DNA from: Vulcanimicrobiota bacterium | GTDB taxonomy: Bacteria; Vulcanimicrobiota; Vulcanimicrobiia; Vulcanimicrobiales; Vulcanimicrobiaceae | Assembly (NCBI GenBank): GCA_003168375.1 | Contig: PMSI01000003.1 | Span: 124,001 to 188,000 of the forward strand | DNA: 64,000 bases | Direction of reading: 5' to 3' | Shown here: piece after piece, positions 8,313-16,341 of the stretch | How the letters are laid out: each line of letters starts with the position of its first letter | Numbering within the stretch: the first letter of the stretch is position 1 | Program-made: the position numbers and the translations under genes | The notes under the pieces: model-generated | The model's database searches: none | Seen by the model: the letters and a program-made list of their open reading frames with translations, nothing else | What the model was told of the DNA's origin: nothing

Positions 8313-9118
8313 GCGCGCACCGCCCGCCGGTCGAGGGCGCGCGCCGCGCGACGCGCATCGACTTCGACGACGTTGTGTACGGCGTCCACGCGGTCGACGA
8401 GATGCTGCTCGCCGGCGAGCCGCTGCGCCACATTCACGTCGGCGACGATCGCAAACGCGATCCCGCGCTGAAGAACCTGCTCGAGCGCGCGCGATCGGCC
8501 AACGTTCCGGTGCGCTTCGAGAGCCGCGCGTTCTTCGCGTCGTTCCCGTACAAGGCGCATCAAGGGGTCGTCGCGTTTGGCGAGCCGTTCGCCTACGCGA
8601 CGCTCGACGAGGTGCTGGCGCTGCGGCCGCGCGACCGGCCCGCACTGTTCGTCGTGCTCGACCACGTCACCGATCCGCACAACGCCGGCGCGATCGTGCG
8701 TTCGGCCGAATGCGCCGGCGCGACCGCGGTGATCCTGCCCGAACGGCGCAGCGCCGGGATCAATCCGACCGTGCGCAAGTCGTCGGCGGGTGCGACCGCC
8801 TACGTCCCGATCGCGCGCGTCGCCAACGTCGCGCAGGCGGTGCGCACGCTCAAGAAGGCGGGGATCTGGGTGTACGGCGCGGCGCTCGACCCGCAGGCGA
8901 AGGCGTATACGGAGGTCGCGCTCGACGGCGACGTCGCGCTGGTGATCGGTGCCGAAGGCGAAGGGATCACGCAACTGGTGAAGCGCGAGTGCGACGGCCT
9001 GGTCGAGATCCCGGTGCTCGGCCGTATCCCGTCGTTGAACGCGTCGGTCGCGGCCGGCGTCCTGCTCTACGAGGCGGTGCGGCAACGCCGTACAGCGTCG
9101 GACGGCGATGCGCCGTAG
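8291..9118 (+). CDS. rlmB: TrmH/SpoU-family 23S rRNA 2'-O-methyltransferase, RlmB type
   Basis: RlmB-type enzymes methylate a ribose 2'-OH in 23S rRNA using S-adenosylmethionine. An N-terminal substrate-binding domain opens with VVYGVHAVDEML. The SPOUT domain carries the three family motifs: LDHVTDPHNAGAIVRSAECAG, LVIGAEGEGI and IPVLGRIPSLNASVAAGVLLYE. The GTG at 8291 follows an AAGGA ribosome binding site and overlaps the end of cysS. The place after cysS matches the Bacillus order. The predicted length of 275 residues is normal. Confidence 0.92.
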   Translation: MDRRRRVGAHRPPVEGARRATRIDFDDVVYGVHAVDEMLLAGEPLRHIHVGDDRKRDPALKNLLERARSANVPVRFESRAFFASFPYKAHQGVVAFGEPFAYATLDEVLALRPRDRPALFVVLDHVTDPHNAGAIVRSAECAGATAVILPERRSAGINPTVRKSSAGATAYVPIARVANVAQAVRTLKKAGIWVYGAALDPQAKAYTEVALDGDVALVIGAEGEGITQLVKRECDGLVEIPVLGRIPSLNASVAAGVLLYEAVRQRRTASDGDAP

Positions 9119-10058
9119 CCTGCGCACCGCCGCGTGCGCGACATTTGCCGCGGCCGTCTGCGTGCTGGCGTGCGCGGCGCTCGCCGACGACGATCCGATC
9201 ATGGGCACGGGCCAAGAGCGCGAGCTGAATGTCGGCGGCCTCGCGCGCACCTACCGCACGGTTCATCCGCCGGGTGCTCCGCCGCAGCCCGCGCTGGTCG
9301 TGGTGCTGCACGGCGGTTTTGGAACGGGACAAGGCGCGCAGGACGCCTACGCCTGGGACGCGGTCGCGCGCACCGGGCGCGTGGTCATCGCCTATCCCGA
9401 CGGTGTCGGGCGTTCTTGGAACGGTGGGCGCTGCTGCGGCCCGGCGCAGTCGCGAAACGTCGACGACGTCGCGTTCCTGACCGAGGTGATCCGGGATCTC
9501 GAGCGGCGTGACGGCGTCGATCCGCGCCGCGTCTACGTCACCGGGATGTCGAACGGTGCGATCATGGCCTACCGGCTGGCGTGCGAAGGCCCGATCCCAC
9601 TGGCCGCGATCGGGCCCGTCGCCGGTGACCTCGAGGTCCCGTGTACGTCGCCGGTGGTGCCGGTTTCGGTGATGGCGATCCACGGCAGCGCCGACCAGAA
9701 CGTGCCCATCGGCGGCGGGATCGGCCGGAAGTCGTTCACCAAGACCGACCATGCGTCGGTCGCGGCGTCGCTCGCGCGGTGGCGAGCGATCGACCGGTGC
9801 CAGGAACAACCGGCGACGAGCCGCCGGGGGCCGGTCGTGCGGGAGACGACCGAGTGCGCCTCGACGGGCACCGCGATCGTCCTGATCACAATCGACGGCG
9901 CCGGCCACCAGTGGCCAGGAGCGAAGCCGCCGTCTTCTGAAGCCGCTCGCTTGCTCGGGCTCGATCCGCCGAGCGAATGGCTCGATGCGACCGATGCCCT
10001 GTGGTCGTTCTTCCAGCCACGCGTCGCAAGCAGCCCTGGGCCGAACGGCCGTCGCTGA
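9108..10058 (+). CDS. Secreted esterase of the PHB depolymerase/feruloyl esterase (LpqC) type
   Basis: The 316-residue protein begins with a signal peptide (hydrophobic ATFAAAVCVLACAALA). An alpha/beta-hydrolase domain follows. It has an oxyanion segment VVVLHGGFG, the nucleophile serine in GMSNGA, an acidic residue in HGSADQNVP and the catalytic histidine in GAGHQWPG. Relatives hydrolyse polyhydroxyalkanoates or feruloyl and acetyl esters of plant polymers, and the substrate cannot be told here. The start overlaps the rlmB end by 11 bases. This gene is not part of the Bacillus-type backbone and is probably a later insertion before sigH. Confidence 0.85.
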   Translation: MRRSLRTAACATFAAAVCVLACAALADDDPIMGTGQERELNVGGLARTYRTVHPPGAPPQPALVVVLHGGFGTGQGAQDAYAWDAVARTGRVVIAYPDGVGRSWNGGRCCGPAQSRNVDDVAFLTEVIRDLERRDGVDPRRVYVTGMSNGAIMAYRLACEGPIPLAAIGPVAGDLEVPCTSPVVPVSVMAIHGSADQNVPIGGGIGRKSFTKTDHASVAASLARWRAIDRCQEQPATSRRGPVVRETTECASTGTAIVLITIDGAGHQWPGAKPPSSEAARLLGLDPPSEWLDATDALWSFFQPRVASSPGPNGRR

Positions 10059-10073
10059 CCGGCTCGGTTGTCC

Positions 10074-10102
10074 TTGACCCGAAAGAAGGACCCTCCTATA
10101 CT
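10074..10102 (+). promoter_or_regulatory. Predicted sigma-70-type promoter of the SigH-like gene
   Basis: A -35 hexamer TTGACC (10074-10079) and a -10 hexamer TATACT (10097-10102) are separated by 17 bases, close to the consensus. The sigma-factor gene starts 77 bases downstream, leaving a leader of about 70 bases. Confidence 0.7.
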
Positions 10103-10178
10103 TAGACGGTCCTGCACGGCTCTGACGGGCTCCGGCCCGCGCTTTCGTGCTCGACCGTTTCCGGCAAGGTAGGTTACA

Positions 10179-10826
10179 TTGGCGATCGCAGCCCCCGTCG
10201 CCGAGCCCCTCGACTACCACGAGCGGCCCGACGAAGATCTCGTCTCAGCGGCGAAATCGGGCGACAACCTGGCGATGGAGTTCTTGCTCAACAAGTACAA
10301 GAATTTCGTCCGAATCAAGGCAAAGAGCTACTTCCTCATCGGCGCCGACCGTGAGGACATCATTCAGGAAGGGATGATCGGCCTCTACAAGGCCGTCCGC
10401 GACTTCAAAGCCGACAAGCTTTCGAGCTTCCGGGCCTTCGCAGAACTCTGCATCACCCGTCAGATCATCACTGCGATCAAGACCGCGACGCGGCAGAAGC
10501 ACATCCCGCTCAACCAGTACATCTCGCTCAACAAGCCGATCTACGACGAGGACAGCGAGCGAACGCTCCTCGACGTGATGCCTTCGCAGAAGACTTCGGA
10601 TCCCGAAGAGCTCGTGATCAATCAGGAGGTCTCCGAAGACATCAAGGCGCGCATCCAGGAGAATCTCTCCGACCTCGAGTCGCAAGTGCTCCTGTCATAT
10701 CTCGAAGGCAAGTCCTATCAGGAGATGGCGCGCGACCTGAACCGGCACGTGAAGTCGATCGACAACGCGCTTCAGCGCGTGAAGCGGAAGATCGAGAAGA
10801 ACCTGGCCGAGATCGAACTGCCTTGA
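10179..10826 (+). CDS. sigH: RNA polymerase sigma factor, SigH-like
   Basis: The protein (215 aa) is a compact sigma-70 family factor. It has a region 2 core (NKYKNFVRIKAKSYFLIGADREDIIQEGMIGLYKAVRDF) that binds the polymerase and the -10 element. Region 4 (LSDLESQVLLSYLEGKSYQEMARDLNRHVKSIDNALQRVKRKI) recognises the -35 element. Similarity and gene position (after rlmB, before the tRNA/rpmG/secE/nusG group) fit the SigH of Firmicutes. There it controls stationary phase and early sporulation. That role is not shown here. The TTG start at 10179 is preceded by AAGGTAGG. A hairpin at 10887-10919 follows the gene. Confidence 0.9.
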   Translation: MAIAAPVAEPLDYHERPDEDLVSAAKSGDNLAMEFLLNKYKNFVRIKAKSYFLIGADREDIIQEGMIGLYKAVRDFKADKLSSFRAFAELCITRQIITAIKTATRQKHIPLNQYISLNKPIYDEDSERTLLDVMPSQKTSDPEELVINQEVSEDIKARIQENLSDLESQVLLSYLEGKSYQEMARDLNRHVKSIDNALQRVKRKIEKNLAEIELP

Positions 10827-10886
10827 AAGGACCTAGGGGCGCGTAGCTGATCCGTCAGCCGACGCCTTCGAGGATCGAGACGGAGA

Positions 10887-10919
10887 GGAGAAGGCCCCGC
10901 CTAGTGCGGGGCCTTCTCC
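10887..10919. terminator. Hairpin terminator shared by sigH and the convergent ferredoxin-like gene
   Basis: A perfect 14-bp stem (GGAGAAGGCCCCGC and its complement) encloses a 5-base loop. It lies between sigH and the 3' end of the minus-strand gene, whose stop codon is within the hairpin. No long T-run follows, but the stability and position suit a bidirectional terminator. Confidence 0.7.
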
Positions 10920-11278
10920 GTTGCCGGCGCGGGTTGCGGCGCGAGCTCGCGCACGATCGTCTGGTAGATGAGCTCGCGATCCTCGAGCGGGTCGAAGACG
11001 AGACACTTTTGCTGCCCGCCGCGGCCGATGGGATCGATGAAGATCGTCACCCGGCCGGGCGCGCAGACGTCGAGGCACGTCGTGCCGGCCGCGCGGATCG
11101 CGCCCCAGTGGCCTTCGGCCTTGAGACGATCCTTGAGCCACTCACGGAGCTTCAGCCGCTCGTCGCCGGCGTGCTCCGGAAAGTCTTCGGGGAAGCGGAC
11201 GTTCAGGCACTTCTCGCAGACGAGCGCGAGCCCGCCGTCACGGCGCCACAACGGTCTAACTTCGATCGGTTCGCTCAC
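10901..11278 (-). CDS. 2Fe-2S ferredoxin-like (thioredoxin-fold) protein
   Basis: This 125-residue protein has the cysteine pattern of thioredoxin-like 2Fe-2S ferredoxins. A first pair sits in LVCEKCLN and a second in TTCLDVCAPGRVTIFIDP, the C-x3-C followed by a strand that typifies the family. Such small proteins are likely soluble electron carriers. The partner is unknown. The gene is 40 bases downstream of the minus-strand tRNA-Thr and may share its transcript. Its end lies in the terminator hairpin. Confidence 0.75.
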   Translation of the reverse strand: MSEPIEVRPLWRRDGGLALVCEKCLNVRFPEDFPEHAGDERLKLREWLKDRLKAEGHWGAIRAAGTTCLDVCAPGRVTIFIDPIGRGGQQKCLVFDPLEDRELIYQTIVRELAPQPAPATEKAPH

Positions 11279-11317
11279 GTTCTACGACGATTACTCTCGC
11301 ACGCGAGAAAGATGCAG

Positions 11318-11401
11318 AGCCGACGGTGGGATTCGAACCCACGGTGTGCTTGCGCAGTAGGCTTACAAAGCCTATCCCATCGACCGCTAGGGCACGTCGG
11401 C
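11318..11401 (-). tRNA. tRNA-Thr (anticodon UGU) with a long variable arm
   Basis: On the minus strand a 7-bp acceptor stem (GCCGACG paired with CGTCGGC) is perfect. The D-stem is CCC/GGG, the anticodon stem is TAGGC/GCCTA around the loop TTTGTAA, and the T-arm is canonical with GTTCGAATC. The anticodon reads UGU, threonine. The region between anticodon stem and T-stem is about 15 bases and can form a short stem (TGC/GCA), as in class II tRNAs such as Tyr, Ser and Leu. CCA is not encoded, unlike the other tRNAs in this window. The acceptor end (G1-C72, C2-G71, U73) resembles the second threonine tRNA here. Confidence 0.8.
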
Positions 11402-11496
11402 GTCGGCGCCATGTTCGGGCGGCGGATGCCGCGACTCCTCGCTTCGGCGATAGGAACGCTCCGCGAAGGCCGCGTATCAGAGCGGGTCCGCACCGT

Positions 11497-11584
11497 GGGT
11501 CGGTGGTCGAGTGGTTAATGGCACCGGGCTGTAAACCCGGCTCGCGAAGGCGATACGCAGGTTCAAATCCTGCCCGGCCCACCA
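11497..11584 (+). tRNA. tRNA-Tyr (anticodon GUA)
   Basis: The acceptor stem GGGTCGG pairs with CCGGCCC with one G-U pair. The anticodon loop is CTGTAAA, reading GUA. A class II variable arm (CTCGCGAAGGCGATACG) precedes the T-arm GCAGGTTCAAATCCTGC. CCA is encoded. The gene belongs to a cluster resembling the Thr-Tyr-Gly-Thr set that precedes tuf in many bacteria. Confidence 0.93.
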
Positions 11585-11652
11585 GTAAGCAAGCAGGCGG
11601 CGCGTGTCCGCACGGGACACGCGCCGCCGCTTCGCTAAGGACGCGATCGAGC

Positions 11653-11726
11653 GCGGGCGTTGCATAATGGTAATGCCCTTGCCTTCCAAGCAAGAGTCGC
11701 GGGTTCGATTCCCGCCGCCCGCTCCA
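11653..11726 (+). tRNA. tRNA-Gly (anticodon UCC)
   Basis: The acceptor GCGGGCG pairs fully with CGCCCGC. The anticodon loop is CTTCCAA, reading UCC. The T-arm is CGGGTTCGATTCCCG and CCA is encoded. A terminator follows directly, so the tRNA-Tyr/tRNA-Gly transcript ends here. Confidence 0.95.
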
Positions 11727-11733
11727 ATTCGAG

Positions 11734-11761
11734 GCCCCGCGACGGCGGGGCTTTTTCTTTT
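11734..11761 (+). terminator. Rho-independent terminator after tRNA-Gly
   Basis: A 7-bp G+C-only stem (GCCCCGC/GCGGGGC) with a 4-base loop is followed by a T-rich run (CTTTTTCTTTT). This is the clearest intrinsic terminator in the window. It separates the tRNAs from the defence-type gene that reads toward them. Confidence 0.9.
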
Positions 11762-11863
11762 CGCCGAGGACCCACGACCCAGTGGCACACACGAGCGCCA
11801 AGGTGGCGCTGCGAAGTCTGATCCCAAACGCCGCGTGCTCTCGACGGCGAGGGCTCGCTGAAT

Positions 11864-14800
11864 TCACGTACGCTCTAAGAACTCCGAAATAGGGGGATGT
11901 ACCGTTGAGTCGGCTGCCCGTGCTGCGGCGCGAAAGATGCGTAGGATCTGAGTCCTGACGTTGCCGGAGCGGTCTGCGATAGCGCTCTCAAGAGCCGGCA
12001 CGGTGTGGCGCGGTGCTACCAGGGCAACGCGCTGTTTAGAGACAACCGTCGTCCATTGATTCGCGACAGTTTCTCGAATGCTGCTAAGCGTCGGGTAGAG
12101 GGGATCGTGAAGGCCGAGAAACGCAACCCAAGCTTGTTCCGCCAACAGAATGGTGTCTGGCGTCCCGCCCCCGAGCAGGCCATGAGCCACTCCAGCGGCT
12201 AACCGCTCACGGTTTGTGATGTTGCCCGACCCGCGGAGCATTTTCAGCATCAGTTCGCGGTCGTCCATAAGATCGATTACGAGCGCAAGCCATCCGGCAA
12301 CATCAACCACACCAAACTCGTGGGCGTCACGTTGAATATCGTCGATAATGGCGCGGTCGGGCGCGCCGTCGGCGCAAAGACGAACAAGTACCGCCGCGAC
12401 GAGTTCCACGGTGGGCAAGGGACCGGCGTCGTATCTTCCGAGAGCCTCCATGTCGCGGCGATCGCGTTCGATCCCGGCAATTGTCTCGATCAGTTCACCT
12501 GTACGTCCAAGTCTGATCGCCCATGTGATGGATATGTGTCGAACGAGCGCTCCTACGGGCAGCGGATTCGCCATTAAGCGGTCGGCATGAGCATCAAGAA
12601 TCTCCGGTCTGTCGCCGACCTGCAGCTCGAACTGGGAGAGCGCCATCAATGCGATGTCCAAGCCGGGCGGGTTGTCCATGGGGGGCAGTGGATCCGGATT
12701 GCTCAAAAAGCCGACTGCGAAGAGACCTCCGTCTTGGTTCCGTTCTAGCGCGCGATCGCGTGCGGTTATCTCCATGAACACAGTGCCGACGCGCCGAGCG
12801 AGGTCGCTGACCGCCTCTTTTTCGGCGACGTGCTCCAAACCAAGCGCCTCGCTCGCGGCTGACGTTGCCAGACTTAGCGCCCGGTGACTATCGCCTGCCC
12901 GCCACGCCGCATAGGAAGCGTCGAATTTCAGGGCGCACGGCATAAGGGGAGCGGCAGGGCTGCTCTTTAGCATGTTCGCGGCGGACTCAAGGAGCGCGGC
13001 CGCATCGTCGAACCTCCTGAGGTTCCCGGCGTCGTTCGCGGCGAGTCTCATATCGAGCGCCGGTTCTGGATCGTCAGCCTCGTAGTCCAATGCGGCTTGT
13101 GCTTCGCGGAATAGATCGAACGACGACTGCCAATCAGCAGTCGCGTGGGCGATAGATGCCCGGGCCAACGTTAGCCGCGCTCGACGTCCGTATATTGCTT
13201 CGGCGTTGTCCACGACGGCAGTCGCACTTGTGGGATCGTCCGCGAACTCGGCCAACACGCGCGCGGTGCTCGTATAGCATTCGAGCGCGAAGGAGTCGAG
13301 TCCTAACGAGCTCACGAACACCGCAAACCGCTCAAGAGAGCGACCGAGGGATGCGAAGTCGGGTTCGTCGGCTGCGTGCTCATTGGCCACCAGTCCAGCT
13401 GCGACGCCGCGCCATATCATAGAGTGCACGCTGACGAAGCCAAGGAACCGTCGAGCGACATCTGGATCTTGAGGGCGAAGCTTCTCCGCAACGGACTCGA
13501 GATCGGATTGAGTTGCAACGCCAGAAAATATGTTTGTACCTGCCCAGTACGCAACGTCGCCGCATGCATCAGCAGAGTTCACCAACATGTCTTCAACGAG
13601 ACCCGATATGTCCGGCTGCTCGCGATGCAACTGCGCATCTACCTCTATCCAGCGAAACGCGTGGTCCATCATGGCCGGAACTGGTTCGGCCGGATATATT
13701 ACGACGTTTCCGTAGAACGAGTACAGCATCATCAGTCTGAACGGAGAATCGGCCATAGAGCCGGCCTCCATCTCGAACGCAGCCACAATTTTCCGCGCCT
13801 GGTCGGCAGCGTTCGCTACGCGCGCAACCCGGTATTGAGCGCATCGCAGAAGCCACAACGCAGCCGTATTTTGAAGGCCAGCGATTGGCGGAACATCAAT
13901 GCCTATCGCGGCAAACCAGCGATTCGTGCGCGATAGGGCAAGCCAGAAGTCTTCGTCGACACGCTGCACGAAGGACATGAGCAGCCCCTCGACCGTGCTC
14001 GCATCCTCGCCCCATAGCGCATGAAGTATGGCGGCCACAGCGTCACGGATGTCAACGGGATCACGCACGAGCAAGGAGCGCGCGATAGCGGAATGCGTCC
14101 GCTTGACCCATTGAGGGTCGTACGCGTATTCACCGGCGCGAGAGATAAGCGGGGAAGCCGAATACCGCTCGCTGCCGAGGGCTTCAATCCAGGGGCCGAC
14201 GAGGCGATCGAAAACGGTGCCTGCAGCCGCTATGGCGCCCTCCGGGGGAACCTCGGTCGCCGCGAGAGCGACGACATGCTCTCTGCGCGGGTTCGTCATC
14301 GTAACGAGACTCAGACGATACAGCAGCTCGCGATCTGGCGCATTGAGTGAAGCGATAAACCTGCGAGCCTCGGACATGACGTCGCCGACCTCCCGAGGCG
14401 CCTCGAAGATGTCGTCGACGGTAGGCTCGGGGAATGCGCTCGCGATCAGAGAGGCAGCTCGCGCCGCGACAAGCGTTGGATGTCCCGCGGTCGTCGCGAA
14501 TATAATGCGTCCCCACTTAGCGGCGCGATCCGCGGGCGCCGCTTGGGACTCTAAAAATGCAGCGACTTCTAGCTCGCTAAAGTTCTCCATGTTTACAACG
14601 AAGTCGTTGTTCGTCTCAGTCGCCGTCTGCACGCTTGGCGGTGGTGGCAAGAATGATGTGATGATCACCCGAGCGCCGACGCCGCGCACTTCGTCAATAA
14701 GCATCTTCAGAGCGCGGCCAAGTCGTGCCGCATCCCCAGACATATCGAGGTCGTCGACTAGGAGGCTGTAGGCCTCGGCGCTCTGTTGCGCCTGGCGAAC

Positions 14801-15871
14801 TGCTACCCGGAGAACCCGTTCGGATTCATCCGCATTGCGGTTGCGCAAGTCTACGCGCCGCCAGTCTCCGCCGACGCTGCGAGCGTAATCCAACGCTGAT
14901 CCGGTCTTCCCGGTGCCCGAAGAGCCAACGAGGAAGGCCAGGCCATGCGCGTCTACCCTTGCGGCAATCGGCTCGAACAACGTCGGACGCCGCCAGTATC
15001 GCGGAGGCATGGGCGGCATCTCGTCGAGGACAGGTTGTTCTTGTGGGACGTGTGGAGTGCGCATCCCTGACGCGAAAAGCGCGCTGTTAATAGGGATCGG
15101 GACTGACGTTGCTTGCTCGAACGTTATGCGCAGTTCCAGTAGGTCCAGGAACCGGTCAGTGCGTGCCACTGCCGCTTCCAAGACGCGATCAAAGAGCCGC
15201 GATAGGGCTTGCAGTGATTGTGCGGTGTTAAAACCCTTCCCCAAGCCGTACCGCGCAAGAGCGCGTTCAGCACGGTGACGTAAATCGGCCGGCTGCGCGG
15301 CCGAGACGTCGAAGGCGAATGGAATAAAAAGCCGTTCGCGAATTTCCTGTGGACCTGCAGCTGCGAGAAATGTTCGCAGAACTACTGGTAGTGCTTCTTC
15401 GTTTGAGAGCGCGCTGGCGATGGCACTAACGATTGGCACCCATAGGGCGGGATCGTCAATGCTGCGGGCTTCTTCCCAAAGCACCAATCCCGGGCGGTTC
15501 AACCCATACGGATTGCCTTTCTCGAGCCCGATGTCCGCAGTAGTGAGGTACGAAAAGCGTATCGCGCGATCAGGGTTTCGCGCGACGTGACCCCAGAAGT
15601 GCCCGATTGACTCGAGCACCTTACGTGATTTCAGGGTGACGTTGCCCGCTTCGCGCTTAACCTGGATGACGTCCGCGCCTGATCGTCGCAGTTTCTCGAT
15701 GTCCTCAGCGCCTTCAAGAAACAGTACGTCTGAGTCGTCCGTGAGTTCGAGCCACGCGACCAGGGACTGCCACCCTTGGTAGAGGTATCCACCAAAAGAG
15801 TCGACCGCTTCCCGGGCTGTCTCTCCCGTAAGGCGGCTTGGAATCCGGTCATGGTCCCGTTCGTGTGACAT
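11864..15871 (-). CDS. Cap4-like nuclease fused to a STAND NTPase with helical repeats (putative Avs-type antiviral protein)
   Basis: This 1335-residue protein has three parts. Residues about 20-125 match the DUF4297/Cap4 endonuclease pattern: GGYLYQGWQSLVAWL, an acidic pair in LEGAEDIEK (E56, D57), the QVK motif at 70-72, then FSYLTTADIG. A STAND-type P-loop ATPase follows, with Walker A GSSGTGKT (316-323) and Walker B SLLVDDLD (369-376). The remaining roughly 800 residues are alpha-helical, TPR-like repeats suited to sensing. Known antiviral STAND (Avs) proteins join such nucleases to an NTPase and a phage-protein sensor. The G+C content is visibly lower than that of the neighbours and the gene lies between tRNA genes, both signs of transfer. 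Domain assignments are by pattern, and the antiviral role is inferred. Confidence 0.8.
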   Translation of the reverse strand: MSHERDHDRIPSRLTGETAREAVDSFGGYLYQGWQSLVAWLELTDDSDVLFLEGAEDIEKLRRSGADVIQVKREAGNVTLKSRKVLESIGHFWGHVARNPDRAIRFSYLTTADIGLEKGNPYGLNRPGLVLWEEARSIDDPALWVPIVSAIASALSNEEALPVVLRTFLAAAGPQEIRERLFIPFAFDVSAAQPADLRHRAERALARYGLGKGFNTAQSLQALSRLFDRVLEAAVARTDRFLDLLELRITFEQATSVPIPINSALFASGMRTPHVPQEQPVLDEMPPMPPRYWRRPTLFEPIAARVDAHGLAFLVGSSGTGKTGSALDYARSVGGDWRRVDLRNRNADESERVLRVAVRQAQQSAEAYSLLVDDLDMSGDAARLGRALKMLIDEVRGVGARVIITSFLPPPPSVQTATETNNDFVVNMENFSELEVAAFLESQAAPADRAAKWGRIIFATTAGHPTLVAARAASLIASAFPEPTVDDIFEAPREVGDVMSEARRFIASLNAPDRELLYRLSLVTMTNPRREHVVALAATEVPPEGAIAAAGTVFDRLVGPWIEALGSERYSASPLISRAGEYAYDPQWVKRTHSAIARSLLVRDPVDIRDAVAAILHALWGEDASTVEGLLMSFVQRVDEDFWLALSRTNRWFAAIGIDVPPIAGLQNTAALWLLRCAQYRVARVANAADQARKIVAAFEMEAGSMADSPFRLMMLYSFYGNVVIYPAEPVPAMMDHAFRWIEVDAQLHREQPDISGLVEDMLVNSADACGDVAYWAGTNIFSGVATQSDLESVAEKLRPQDPDVARRFLGFVSVHSMIWRGVAAGLVANEHAADEPDFASLGRSLERFAVFVSSLGLDSFALECYTSTARVLAEFADDPTSATAVVDNAEAIYGRRARLTLARASIAHATADWQSSFDLFREAQAALDYEADDPEPALDMRLAANDAGNLRRFDDAAALLESAANMLKSSPAAPLMPCALKFDASYAAWRAGDSHRALSLATSAASEALGLEHVAEKEAVSDLARRVGTVFMEITARDRALERNQDGGLFAVGFLSNPDPLPPMDNPPGLDIALMALSQFELQVGDRPEILDAHADRLMANPLPVGALVRHISITWAIRLGRTGELIETIAGIERDRRDMEALGRYDAGPLPTVELVAAVLVRLCADGAPDRAIIDDIQRDAHEFGVVDVAGWLALVIDLMDDRELMLKMLRGSGNITNRERLAAGVAHGLLGGGTPDTILLAEQAWVAFLGLHDPLYPTLSSIRETVANQWTTVVSKQRVALVAPRHTVPALESAIADRSGNVRTQILRIFRAAARAADSTVHPPISEFLERT

Positions 15872-16341
15872 CGTCGCCTATTGATTCGCACCGACCGGCC
15901 GCGGCATCCCGCGTCGCGGCGACCGAGCGCCTGCTCAATTCTGCGATCCCACGCCATGACGCGGCACGAGTCGAGAATGCGACGCTCGCCCTGGACGGTC
16001 CGCGCGACGACCCGGCCACCTGATTTCGCGACCGACACACTGCGCACTATGCGGTTGTGCAGTCCGTCCGTGAGCTGCACGTTGACCCGTCCCGCCCCTG
16101 GAGGGCAACGGCCGACGACGTCGTCGCGACGCAGCCGATCACCGCACAGTGCGACAACCTCGGCGTTAACACGGCACTCTATACATTCGAGCGCGGCAAC
16201 GGCGAAGGCGAAGATGACAGCGGCAATTGGCATCACTGAGACGACGACGGTGGCCATCACGGAAACTGACAGAACGTAGTATTTTCTGCGGGGCGCGCAC
16301 TGTGCCGCACTGGTGGCACGGTGCGCGCGTAGCATGAGTAC
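15872..16341. other. Region between two divergent nuclease genes, with a weak minus-strand membrane-protein frame
   Basis: This 470-base stretch lies upstream of both nuclease genes and should hold their promoters. A minus-strand frame ending inside the large gene (15631-16353) contains one hydrophobic segment (VVVSVMPIAAVIFAFAVAAL) and a pair of cysteines. Its overlap with the large gene and its arginine-rich remainder make it doubtful. A strong inverted repeat sits at 16293-16328. Confidence 0.35.
16293..16328. promoter_or_regulatory. Long inverted repeat just upstream of the small nuclease gene
   Basis: Two 14-base arms (GCGCGCACTGTGCC and GGCACGGTGCGCGC) pair with a single T-G mismatch around an 8-base centre. 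The repeat ends 13 bases before the ATG at 16342. It could be an operator bound by a dimeric regulator or an RNA hairpin hiding the start region. There is no T-run, so it is not a typical terminator. Confidence 0.55.
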
